64,000 nucleotides of DNA from positions 62,001 through 126,000 of the forward strand of contig JAHLYW010000030.1 in NCBI GenBank assembly GCA_025128135.1. The letters are read 5' to 3'. Origin of the DNA: Synechococcus sp. CS-1325. GTDB lineage: Bacteria > Cyanobacteriota > Cyanobacteriia > PCC-6307 > Cyanobiaceae. Below are positions 1 to 7,468 of this stretch, in pieces; position 1 is the first letter of the stretch, and each line of letters begins with the position of its first letter. The position numbers were made by a program, and so were the translations under genes. The notes under the pieces are model-generated. The model saw nothing but the letters and a program-made list of their open reading frames with translations. It was not told the DNA's origin and did not search any database.

Positions 1-1421
1 GGCTGGAGGCGGCTGTCTTCGCCCCCCAGGCCGTGCGACGCAGCGCCCGCAGCGTCGGGCTTCGGACCGACGCCAGCCTGCGTTTCGAGAAGGGATTGCC
101 GCGCCAGGTCACGGTGGCGGCGGCGGATCGGGCCGTCAGCCTGCTTCAGGAACTCACCGGGGCACAACTGATCGGGCGTTGGCTGCATAAGAGTCCAGCG
201 GAGTCGCAGCCGCCCCTGCTGCTGCGCCGCGACGCGCTGCACCAACTGCTCGGGCCAGTGCTGGTGGATGGCCAGGAAGGCGACCTCGATGACCAACGTA
301 TCCAGCAGACCCTCTCGGCCCTGGGCTGCCAGCTGGAACCCGAAGCGAATGGCTGGCTGGTAACGGTGCCCCCCTCGCGGGCCATGGACCTGCGCCGGGA
401 GGTGGATCTGATTGAAGAGGTGGCTCGCCTGGTCGGCTACGACCAGTTCGCCTGCCACCTTCCCGATCCGATCCGCCCCGGTGGCCTGGAGCCATCCCAG
501 CGGGCGGAGCGTCGCCTGCGTCAGGCCCTCTGCACCGCCGGCCTGCAGGAACTGTGCACCCTGTCTCTTGTTTCCGGTGATTCGGCACTGGCCACGGCGC
601 CCCGGGCCCCGCTCGCCAATCCCCTGCTGGCCGATTACAGCCACCTGCGCGACAGCCTGATCGAGGAGCTGCTCCAGGCGGCCCGCCGCAATCTCCAGGC
701 TTCGCAGCCTGGATTCTGGGGCTTTGAGATCGGCACTGTCTTCGAGCTGATCCCAGGATCCGCCGTGCCGCGCGAGCGCCCTGAGCTGGCCGGGCTGATC
801 TGCGGAGAGCGCCGCGCCGAGCTCTGGAGCAGTGGCGGCAAGCCACGGCATCCCGACTACTTCGATGCCCGCGGCGTGCTTCAGCTGGCTCTGGCCAGCC
901 TGGCCATTCCCTGTGAGGACCGACCCCTCAGCAGCCATCCGCTGCTCCATCCGGGCCGGGCAGCGGAGCTGGTGCTGGAGGGACGGGTGATCGGCTGGTT
1001 CGGCCAGCTCCATCCCGCCCAGGCTGAGCGCCTCGATCTGCCTGAGGCCACCTACCTGTTTCAGGCGCCGCTTGAGGCGCTGCTCACGGCCGCCACCCGC
1101 CGCAACCGTTGGCAGCCGAGCTTCTCGATTTTCGCCACAGTGCCTGCCTCGGAGCGGGATCTGGCCCTGGTGGTGCCCCATGACGTCACGGCGGCGGCCT
1201 TGCTGGCCACGATCCGCAAGGCAGGCAGACCGCTGCTGGAGTCGGCCGAGCTGGTGGATCGTTACGGGGGAGACCAGATAGCCGCCGGAGCTGTCAGCCA
1301 GTCCTTTCGGCTGCGCTACAGGGATCCGCGCCGAACCCTCACCGACGCCGATGTGGAGCAATGCCATGCCGCGATCCGCGCCGCCCTCGACCGCCAGTTC
1401 GGTGCCCAGCTGAGAAGCTGA
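1..1421 (+). CDS. pheT: Phenylalanyl-tRNA synthetase beta subunit, 5'-truncated by the window edge
   Basis: Large subunit of the alpha2beta2 enzyme that charges tRNA-Phe. The open frame runs in from the left edge (frame begins at base 3), so the N-terminus lies outside the window. Just inside the edge is the conserved block VRRSARSVGLRTDASLRFEKG-like of the B3/4 region (RTDASLRFEKG visible). A B5-type segment follows (MDLRREVDLIEEVARLVGYD), then the class II-like core, and the C-terminal ~95 residues form the FDX-ACB anticodon-binding domain (SFSIFATVPASERDLALVV ... FRLRYRDPRRTLTD). The stop is at 1419-1421 and the next gene converges on it with a 25-bp gap. Identification is secure; only the start is unknown. 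Confidence 0.95.
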   Translation, partial: LEAAVFAPQAVRRSARSVGLRTDASLRFEKGLPRQVTVAAADRAVSLLQELTGAQLIGRWLHKSPAESQPPLLLRRDALHQLLGPVLVDGQEGDLDDQRIQQTLSALGCQLEPEANGWLVTVPPSRAMDLRREVDLIEEVARLVGYDQFACHLPDPIRPGGLEPSQRAERRLRQALCTAGLQELCTLSLVSGDSALATAPRAPLANPLLADYSHLRDSLIEELLQAARRNLQASQPGFWGFEIGTVFELIPGSAVPRERPELAGLICGERRAELWSSGGKPRHPDYFDARGVLQLALASLAIPCEDRPLSSHPLLHPGRAAELVLEGRVIGWFGQLHPAQAERLDLPEATYLFQAPLEALLTAATRRNRWQPSFSIFATVPASERDLALVVPHDVTAAALLATIRKAGRPLLESAELVDRYGGDQIAAGAVSQSFRLRYRDPRRTLTDADVEQCHAAIRAALDRQFGAQLRS

Positions 1422-1446
1422 AGGCAGCTGGTCTGGGCGGCTCAGC

Positions 1447-2829
1447 TCAGCTCCGCTCCAGGACGGCCAGAGCCTCAACATGGCTGGTCTGGGGAAAGAA
1501 ATCGAACGGTTGCACGCTGAGCAGCCGCAGGGATCCTTCAGCGCAGAGCCTGGCGAGATCCCTGGCCAGGCTGGCCGGGTTGCAGCTCAGATAGGCCAGC
1601 CGCTGGGGAGGAGCTGCTCGAATCGCCTCGCAGACGCTCGCAGGCAGCCCCTTGCGCGGTGGGTCAAGCAGCAGGGCATCGGCATGGCGCAGGGCCTCAG
1701 GCAGGGCGACGGCCACATCGGCCGTTTCCAGCTCCACGCCGGCCAGGCCGTTGAGGCTGGCGTTGATGCGAGCCTGGGCGATGCTGCCGGCGTGCTGCTC
1801 AAGGCCTAGCACCTGGGCTCCAGCTGCCGCCAGAGGCAGGCTGAAGGTACCGATGCCACAGAAGGCGTCAACTATTCTGGCCGCCTGAGACGGTTGCAGA
1901 GCAGCATCGAGCAGGGGCAGGAGCTGTTCGGCCTGGGGGGTGTTGACCTGAAAGAAAGTGTCGGGCCCGATCTGGTACTGAAGCCCACCGAACCGTTCGA
2001 TCAACCAGGGTCTGCCGGCGATGCAGCTGGTGGAAGGTCCCATCAGGGTGTTGGTCGCCCGGGGCTGAAGATTCAGGCAAACCCCCACCAGCTCCGGCCA
2101 GCGATCCATCCAGATCTCGGCCTGCGCCTGCAGGTCGGGTAGGTCGTCGTGGCTGCTGATCAAGGTGAGCAGCACCTCGCCGGTGTGATGTCCCAGCCGC
2201 AGGGCAAGGTGACGCAGCCCGCCCCCCTCGCGCAGATTGACATCCACAGGCCAGTCGCTGACCTCGAGGTCGTGCTTGAGGGGAGTGATCAGGCGATCGA
2301 TGCGGGGATCAAGCACCGGGCAGCGGTTCATGTTCACGATCCTGTGGGTGCCGCTGCGGTAGAACCCCGCCCGCAGCAGACCTTCCGATGTGCGCTCCAG
2401 TGGGATCACAGCGCGGTTCCGGTAGCCCAGTGGCGAGTGGGCGGCCAGGATCGGCTCCACCGGCAGCTGCAACCCGCCGATCCGGCGCAGGGTTTCCTGG
2501 AGCAGATCCTGTTTCCAGAGGGCCTGGGCAGGGTCGTCCAGATGCTGGACGCTGCAGCCTCCGCAGTTGCCAGCCAGGATGCAGGGGGGCTTGCGGCGAT
2601 CCGGGGAGCTGCTGCGGCGCTTGATCAGTTCGGCGATCAGGTGCCGCTGGCCATGGTGCCGGACCCTGGCGCGAACCTGCTCGCCAGGCAGGACGCCTGC
2701 GACGAAGACCACCAGCTCCTGAGGCTCAGGGCCAGGCCCACCCACACGAGCCACCCCGTGGCCCTCATGGTTGAGACCGGTGACCAGGAGCTCCAGCTCG
2801 GAGCCGATCGCTGGCATGGATGACCCCAT
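1447..2829 (-). CDS. rlmD: 23S rRNA (uracil-5-)-methyltransferase, RumA/TrmA family
   Basis: SAM-dependent methyltransferase of the RumA/RlmCD/TrmA family, which makes 5-methyluridine in 23S rRNA. The 460-aa protein has an N-terminal TRAM-type RNA-binding domain (about residues 8-68) and a 4Fe-4S cluster motif with Cys83, Cys89 and Cys92 (CILAGNCGGC). The Rossmann methyltransferase domain carries VDAFCGIGTFSLPLA, and LLLDPPRKG and YLSCNPASLARDL, the latter holding the catalytic Cys, lie near the C-terminus. The family usually has 430-460 residues, so it is full length. Whether the target is U1939, U747 or another site cannot be read from sequence. It converges on pheT. Start taken at 2829; Met5 (2817) is also possible. 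Confidence 0.92.
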   Translation of the reverse strand: MGSSMPAIGSELELLVTGLNHEGHGVARVGGPGPEPQELVVFVAGVLPGEQVRARVRHHGQRHLIAELIKRRSSSPDRRKPPCILAGNCGGCSVQHLDDPAQALWKQDLLQETLRRIGGLQLPVEPILAAHSPLGYRNRAVIPLERTSEGLLRAGFYRSGTHRIVNMNRCPVLDPRIDRLITPLKHDLEVSDWPVDVNLREGGGLRHLALRLGHHTGEVLLTLISSHDDLPDLQAQAEIWMDRWPELVGVCLNLQPRATNTLMGPSTSCIAGRPWLIERFGGLQYQIGPDTFFQVNTPQAEQLLPLLDAALQPSQAARIVDAFCGIGTFSLPLAAAGAQVLGLEQHAGSIAQARINASLNGLAGVELETADVAVALPEALRHADALLLDPPRKGLPASVCEAIRAAPPQRLAYLSCNPASLARDLARLCAEGSLRLLSVQPFDFFPQTSHVEALAVLERS

Positions 2830-2954
2830 TGGGAACGCTCGGCAGTCCGGAAGGGCGTTCCTGACCCTAGATGCAAAGGGCCGTTACACATGGCGGGCCA
2901 GCAGCGGCCAAAGGGCATTGCCTCGATAGGATCAAGCCGTGCATGGTGGACGGA

Positions 2955-3449
2955 ATGAGCGTTGTCCGGGATCTGATCCTGCAAGCCGATGATCAACTCC
3001 GCTACCCCAGTGGCGGTGAACTGCGCGTGATGGCGCAGTTTCTCTCGGGTGGCAGCCAGCGCATCAGGATTGCCCGTGCCCTCAACGAGAACGAACGCAA
3101 GATCGTCGACGAATCGGCTCGGCAGCTGTTTTCCCTCAAGCCGGAGTACGTCGCCCAGGGCGGCAATGCCTATGGCCAGCGCCAACGGGCCCAGTGTCTG
3201 CGTGATTTCAGCTGGTATCTCAGGCTGGTCACCTACGGCGTGATGGCCGGCAGCACCGAAAAAATCCAGGAGATCGGCCTGGTCGGCGCCCGCGAGATGT
3301 ACAACAGCCTCGGCGTGCCGATGGCCGGCATGGTTCAGAGCATGCGCTGCCTGAAGGAGGCGAGCATGGTTCTGCTTGGCTCCAGCGATGCCGCTGTGGC
3401 ATCGCCCTATTTCGATTTTCTGATCCAGGGGATGCAGACCACCGCCTGA
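2955..3449 (+). CDS. apcD: Allophycocyanin alpha-B subunit
   Basis: Phycobilisome core protein, a terminal emitter that passes energy to chlorophyll, chiefly of photosystem I. The 164-aa sequence begins MSVVRDLILQADDQLRYPSG, which matches the ApcD N-terminus more closely than ApcA. The chromophore-ligating Cys is Cys81 within AQCLRDFSWYLRLVTYG, and GGNAYGQ precedes it, as in all allophycocyanins. An in-frame ATG upstream at 2871 would add 28 residues unlike any phycobiliprotein, so the start at 2955 is preferred. The gene stands alone, far from a phycobilisome operon as far as visible, which is usual for apcD. It is followed by a long non-coding stretch. Confidence 0.93.
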   Translation: MSVVRDLILQADDQLRYPSGGELRVMAQFLSGGSQRIRIARALNENERKIVDESARQLFSLKPEYVAQGGNAYGQRQRAQCLRDFSWYLRLVTYGVMAGSTEKIQEIGLVGAREMYNSLGVPMAGMVQSMRCLKEASMVLLGSSDAAVASPYFDFLIQGMQTTA

Positions 3450-3493
3450 TCGATCCAGGCGAACCCGGCTGAATGCTCCAAACAGCGTCTTGG

Positions 3494-3511
3494 CTGTCGC
3501 ACAAGCGACAG
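3494..3511. repeat. Short inverted repeat downstream of apcD
   Basis: Perfect 7-bp arms CTGTCGC / GCGACAG are separated by a 4-nt loop (ACAA), 45 bp past the apcD stop. No T-run follows, so it is a poor intrinsic terminator. It could still be an mRNA 3' end stabiliser. Confidence 0.4.
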
Positions 3512-3568
3512 GCTGCTGGACCAATACCGATTCTCAGCCTGGACAGGTGCAACCATGATCTGACGGAA

Positions 3569-3596
3569 GACCTGAAGCAAGTTCTTGCATCAGGTC
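3569..3596. repeat. Hairpin-forming inverted repeat in the apcD downstream region
   Basis: The arms GACCTGA-A-GCAA and TTGC-A-TCAGGTC pair over 11 bp with a single A/A mismatch and a 4-nt loop. There is no adjacent T-run or ORF. Its function is unknown; it may be part of a transcribed RNA or the apcD 3' UTR. Confidence 0.4.
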
Positions 3597-3687
3597 TGAT
3601 GCCAGGACGGCGCACTGCTTTTCGCCTGGCCATGCCAGTCGAACCGGTAGATGTTGTCTCGCCTGGCTGATCAGAGACCCTTAATTG

Positions 3688-3828
3688 GACTCATCGAAAG
3701 ACTATAACGAGATTCATGGGCCTTGGAGAACCCTGAATCAGTCTCACTCGAACCTCAATGGGTCTCGCAAGAGTCTCGAAGGGAACTTGCAAGTGTCTTG
3801 AGTGGGTCTCGCTGCGAGTCTCAGAATA
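3688..3828. repeat. Degenerate ~11-bp phased direct repeat (core GTCTC)
   Basis: A five-base core recurs about every 10-12 bases. Exact GTCTC starts at 3741, 3762, 3773, 3806 and 3818. One-base variants sit in phase, including GTCTT at 3795; ACCTC at 3752 differs at two positions. Weaker matches continue upstream: GACTC at 3688, GACTA at 3700, GATTC at 3711 and CCCTG at 3731. Bases before the exact cores alternate between A and G, and GAAG or GCAA often follows. The period is one DNA helical turn and not a multiple of three, so it is unlikely to encode protein. No known cyanobacterial repeat family is recognised. The surrounding 3450-4079 holds no convincing gene. Confidence 0.6.
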
Positions 3829-4079
3829 GGTATCAGCTGAGCCAGTCGAGTTGAAGCAATCAGGCGGCTGGCGATTAGCAGCGCAGTTGATCCCCGCCGT
3901 GCTGCAAGTGAACGCTATCTCCGCTGGATTCGTTGTTTTTTGATGATTTCACCAACACAACATGAGCTTCCCCCTGAGGCGCGGCGTTTGAAATCGACTG
4001 GATGGTTCGGGGGGAAATCGCTCAAGTCTCGACTACGGGGACGAAACGCTCTGCCCCCGGCTCGACCCAACCGGATCGC

Positions 4080-4116
4080 GCTTTGCGTACCTGCTTATAT
4101 AGCAGGTACGCAAAGC
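4080..4116. promoter_or_regulatory. Perfect 16-bp inverted repeat in front of a small ORF
   Basis: The left arm GCTTTGCGTACCTGCT (4080-4095) is exactly complementary to the right arm AGCAGGTACGCAAAGC (4101-4116), with a 5-nt centre TATAT. The repeat ends 14 bases before the ATG at 4131. The AT-rich centre could be a -10 element, making this an operator over a promoter. The alternative is an mRNA hairpin that would occlude the ribosome-binding region. No T-run follows the hairpin on the plus strand, arguing against an intrinsic terminator. Confidence 0.6.
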
Positions 4117-4130
4117 TACCTAGGATTGCT

Positions 4131-4346
4131 ATGACTGAATTCTGGGCGGTGTCCAAGCCACTGGACAGGCTGATGGCAGAGGGCTGGACAGGATCTCAGG
4201 CCAGGTTTGCTCTAGGGATCAAGGCGTATCGGGCTGGAGAACCTGCCTATCTCAGCAAACACAGGCTTGACGCACTTCTGGACCCAATCAAGGTCTCGGC
4301 TGGGATCATTGAGCCACTTGAGAAGGCTTTCGATACAGCTCCTTGA
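4131..4346 (+). CDS. Small hypothetical protein (71 aa)
   Basis: The frame begins MTEFWAVSKPLDRLMAEGW and ends with the acidic/hydrophobic stretch EPLEKAFDTAP. It is soluble, with no signal peptide, membrane segment or Cys. I do not recognise the family. An in-frame ATG at 4002 exists, but the intervening 43 codons read through the palindrome and look non-coding, so the start just after the inverted repeat is preferred. Its 3' end overlaps the convergent RHH/J-domain gene by 41 bp. The composition (Trp-containing amphipathic helices, KHRLDALLDPIK) looks protein-like, but the call depends on conservation that I cannot check. Confidence 0.5.
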   Translation: MTEFWAVSKPLDRLMAEGWTGSQARFALGIKAYRAGEPAYLSKHRLDALLDPIKVSAGIIEPLEKAFDTAP

Positions 4347-5370
4347 GCAGCTGGTAGGCCTCATTCAGCCGCCGCATTGCATCGGCACTGCCACCGGCAT
4401 CGGGGTGATGGCTGAGGGCCTGCTCGCGGTAGGCCTCCCGAATCTGGTCCAGGGTGAACCGTTGGCCGTGATCGGTTGGGAGCTGCAACTGACGCAGGGC
4501 CCCATGCAGGGTCATCGTGTGTTCCAGGGTCTGGAAGGAGGTGCCCCGGTGCTGACGGCGGAACCGGTGCACGAAACGACGGATCAGGGTCGGCAGCCGC
4601 AGGGTGAGGGTTCCTGTGCTGAACGGATCCTCCAGCAGACCAGCCACGACGATGACCCGGGCAAAGCTCGGCGGTCCGAGCGGCCAGCTCGGCACGACAC
4701 CAAGAATCCATCGCTCCGCCAGCGACCAGGTGAACGGACGGCCGTCGGATTGGTCCGACTGGGGCCAGATCTCCTGACCCAACCAGACCATGGCGGCCTC
4801 CAGAACCGCCGCATTCGCTTCGGTGCCATAGAGCGAGAGCCAATGGTCGCCTGCTGCCGTCAGAGCCTCCTCCAGATTGACCGGAGCCAGCTGGGGCAGG
4901 GGTTCCCGCTCCTGCTCGGCGGGTGATCGGGCCGGATGGAGGCTCTGGCGCAGCCGATCCGATCTCTGACGCACGAAACCGGGAAGATCGATGCCGACGC
5001 TGCGCCGTCGTTGATCAGAGCTCGGCTTCGAATCGATCGAGGCTGACCGGCTCGTTGGATGGGGCAGGAGCGGGCCATCCTCAGCCAGGTCGGGGAAACC
5101 GTCATCGAACACCAGCTCAGCCTGGTGGGTGTTGGCAGCCAGCACCAGGGCGCCACGTTCATCCAGTTCCAGGGGCTCGTGGAGGCTGGCTGCTCCCTGT
5201 TCAGCCAGTTCCTCCTCGCTTTTGAACAACTGATCAAGCAGGCGCTCCAGAACCGGACCACGGCTGCGATATCCCCACTCCCGGCGGTAGCGGTCGATCT
5301 CCTCCACCCAGGCGACCGGCAGATCGATGCTCAACCGCCTGCGGTTCTGGTTCTCCGGCTCATTCACCAC
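4306..5370 (-). CDS. Ribbon-helix-helix-like N-terminus fused to a C-terminal J domain
   Basis: A 354-aa protein with two recognisable ends. Residues ~9-50 (RRRLSIDLPVAWVEEIDRY ... GPVLERLLDQLF) resemble a ribbon-helix-helix DNA-binding fold. Residues ~295-350 form a J-domain-like helical unit containing YREQALSHHPDAGGS with the HPD triad at 322-324, followed by MRRLNEAYQLLKELY. The middle, rich in Trp and Leu, is unassigned. J domains stimulate Hsp70 ATPase, so a DNA-binding or dimerising adaptor that recruits DnaK is one reading. A purely structural role for the N-terminus is also possible. It is convergent with the 71-aa ORF and lies 17 bp upstream of the DUF3370 stop on the same strand, suggesting co-transcription. 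Confidence 0.75.
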   Translation of the reverse strand: MVNEPENQNRRRLSIDLPVAWVEEIDRYRREWGYRSRGPVLERLLDQLFKSEEELAEQGAASLHEPLELDERGALVLAANTHQAELVFDDGFPDLAEDGPLLPHPTSRSASIDSKPSSDQRRRSVGIDLPGFVRQRSDRLRQSLHPARSPAEQEREPLPQLAPVNLEEALTAAGDHWLSLYGTEANAAVLEAAMVWLGQEIWPQSDQSDGRPFTWSLAERWILGVVPSWPLGPPSFARVIVVAGLLEDPFSTGTLTLRLPTLIRRFVHRFRRQHRGTSFQTLEHTMTLHGALRQLQLPTDHGQRFTLDQIREAYREQALSHHPDAGGSADAMRRLNEAYQLLKELYRKPSQVAQ

Positions 5371-5387
5371 GGCACACCGACGGAGGG

Positions 5388-7106
5388 CTAGCGCCCCATC
5401 AACCTGTTGAGAAAGCGTTGCTGAGCTTCGGCGGCCTCTTCGTAGCGATTCTGCACCTGGGTGATCTCAGCACTGGTGCTGCCCGGCGCGGTGCGGTTAA
5501 GCAGGGGAAGGGGAATCGGCGGCAATGGCTGGATCCAGGCCGGCATCAGCGGGGGGCGAACAGCCGGGCGCTTGGGGGGCTGGATGTCACGGCCTGTGGG
5601 CCTGAGAATGGGTGAAGCTCCTGCGGCCCGCGGTTTCGCTGCCGGGGGTTTCGAAGCCGGGGGTTGCGTGCGCGGGGCAGTCTGCCTGGTGCCATCTGGG
5701 GAGCTGGCAACGGAAGGAGGTGCGACCGGAGGCGGCTTCGGCCTGGCAGCTGCAGCGGCCGCCGCCGCCCGAGCCTGGGCCACCAGCCGTTCGCGTTCTC
5801 TCAACTGGGCGAGCTGTCCGGCAGGGACAACGCTGAGCAGGTGGCCGGGTGTGGCATCTGCCGGATACACCAGGCTGATCTTCACAGGGTTGTAGACGCC
5901 GGGATTGAGCGACAGAGAGGTCAGGGAAAGGCTCTCGCCCGACTGCATTCCGACGTGCACCTCCCGGTAACCCTCCAGGGTCTGAATGCCGATTGAGCCG
6001 CGGAATGAGGTGAACTGCCTGCCGTTGGCGGTCGGATGGCTGAGCACCAGGTCGTAGGGCCCGCTGCCTTTGAGATTGAGGGTCACATCGAAGCGAACGC
6101 CGTAGGTGCCGACATTGTCGAGGGAGGAATCCAGCATCCGGCTGGCCAGCGCATTGACCTGAACCTCCCGGGTGCCGAAGGTGGTGCGGTTGGTGCTGGT
6201 GAAGGGCACATGCAGCGGGCCCTGGCTGAGATCGTGACTCAGGCTGGCTTCATAGGCATCACCAAGGGCGACACCCCCAACCCTGGAGAAGACGCGGCCA
6301 CTCTTGATGTCCGGCAGCATGCGGAGATAGATGCGGCCAGGAGCCAGGACACCGCGGTCGAGAACCGCGATCAGATCGGCATCGGTCTGGGGATCTTCGG
6401 CGGCGACCACGGCCATCTGGAAGGGGCCGTCACTGCGACCCCGCAGCAGACCATTGGCAATGCCGCGGGCGGGCAGACGGGTATGGAACAGAACAGCCCG
6501 GCTCCGAGCTGGAATCACGAAGAATTCGGGCAGTTTCGGGTCCCGCTGGTTGCGGAGCATGATCACGGCCGTGGCATCGCCGGGCCCCGTGTTCCAAGGC
6601 CGTGGACCAAGCGGCTTCACGCCCATCAGGTGATTGGCCAGGTAGGGAGCTTCGAAGCTGTTGCGCACAGCTCCACGATCCAGCTGCAGGGTGACCGGCC
6701 GATTGCCTGGGTTGGTGACGATCGTGGCGATCGTGAGCTTGCCGCGCACATAGCGACCGCCAAGGCGGCTGGCGTCTTCAGGGAAATACTTGTGGTGGGC
6801 GTGAAGGCCGAACTCACCGTTGAATGTGAACGTGGCATTCTCCAGGCGCTGGCCGGTTTCCTGGGAGTAGGCCGAGCCCGGTGCCGTGTCGATCAGGATT
6901 CCGGGCCCGAACACTTCCTCCGGCTGGTTCGAATGCAGCACAGGCACCGTGTTGAACACACCGTTCAGGGGACGGGCCGACTGCCCGGCCATCAGGGCCA
7001 CATAGGCCTGGGCCGGTGCTGTGACCAGGACGACGCAGCCGATCAGGCCGAGGGCGGCTGGGAACGAGAAACCATGCCTTGCACGGCATCTTGTGAGTTG
7101 ACTCAA
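5388..7106 (-). CDS. Exported DUF3370 family protein with a proline/alanine-rich tail
   Basis: Cyanobacterial protein of unknown function, probably periplasmic or surface-associated. After a signal peptide (hydrophobic FPAALGLIGCVVLVTAPAQA, cleavage after AQA) comes the DUF3370 body (ARPLNGVFNTVPVLHSNQPEE ... FGLHAHHKYF). The last ~130 residues are rich in Pro, Ala, Lys and Arg. The start is unclear. The frame is open to an ATG at 7319, but that would overlap the divergent small gene and bury the signal peptide ~70 residues in. TTG codons at 7133, 7118 and 7106 are better placed, and 7106 gives a normal signal peptide, so it is used here. No strong ribosome-binding site is visible for any of them. 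Confidence 0.75.
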   Translation of the reverse strand: MSQLTRCRARHGFSFPAALGLIGCVVLVTAPAQAYVALMAGQSARPLNGVFNTVPVLHSNQPEEVFGPGILIDTAPGSAYSQETGQRLENATFTFNGEFGLHAHHKYFPEDASRLGGRYVRGKLTIATIVTNPGNRPVTLQLDRGAVRNSFEAPYLANHLMGVKPLGPRPWNTGPGDATAVIMLRNQRDPKLPEFFVIPARSRAVLFHTRLPARGIANGLLRGRSDGPFQMAVVAAEDPQTDADLIAVLDRGVLAPGRIYLRMLPDIKSGRVFSRVGGVALGDAYEASLSHDLSQGPLHVPFTSTNRTTFGTREVQVNALASRMLDSSLDNVGTYGVRFDVTLNLKGSGPYDLVLSHPTANGRQFTSFRGSIGIQTLEGYREVHVGMQSGESLSLTSLSLNPGVYNPVKISLVYPADATPGHLLSVVPAGQLAQLRERERLVAQARAAAAAAAARPKPPPVAPPSVASSPDGTRQTAPRTQPPASKPPAAKPRAAGASPILRPTGRDIQPPKRPAVRPPLMPAWIQPLPPIPLPLLNRTAPGSTSAEITQVQNRYEEAAEAQQRFLNRLMGR

Positions 7107-7258
7107 GCGAACTGACAAGAGAGAAGACTGCAAACGTTCTTCGGAACCAAAGGGCGCGCCCTGACGATTGATGCTGGTCTCAAGACAGACAACTGTAACG
7201 CAGGTGTTGAGAGCATCCCTCTCCACCGGGTAGACGCAGTGGCTAGAACCATCTGGCT

Positions 7259-7468
7259 GTGCGCCATCGTCCCATGTTCCCGTCCTTCGGTTGCTGTCCC
7301 GGCGACAACAGCGATCCACAAAGCCGGCGTCGCAGCTACCAGGAACGCAAGCTGCGCATGCTCACGTTCTGGCGAGATGGCGCCGAGCGCCAGCTTGCCG
7401 CTGTCACAGCAGCGATCAACACGCTGGAACAGCAGATGAACCGCGACGCGACTTCAGGCCAGAACTGA
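7259..7468 (+). CDS. Small conserved-looking protein (up to 69 aa)
   Basis: A basic short protein ending in a helical segment (RRRSYQERKLRMLTFWRDG ... AINTLEQQMNRD). It has no membrane segment, and the function is unknown. The annotated start is a GTG at 7259; ATG codons at 7274 and 7358 are alternatives, the last giving a 36-aa protein that begins MLTFWRDG. The gene is divergent from the DUF3370 gene, and its 3' end overlaps the sigma-factor gene by 53 bp. I believe similar small proteins occur in picocyanobacteria, but that is from memory and unverified. Confidence 0.5.
   Translation: MRHRPMFPSFGCCPGDNSDPQSRRRSYQERKLRMLTFWRDGAERQLAAVTAAINTLEQQMNRDATSGQN

Noticed and set aside
154..846. 230-codon minus-strand frame over pheT
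   Set aside because: Arg/Pro/Ala-rich shadow of pheT.
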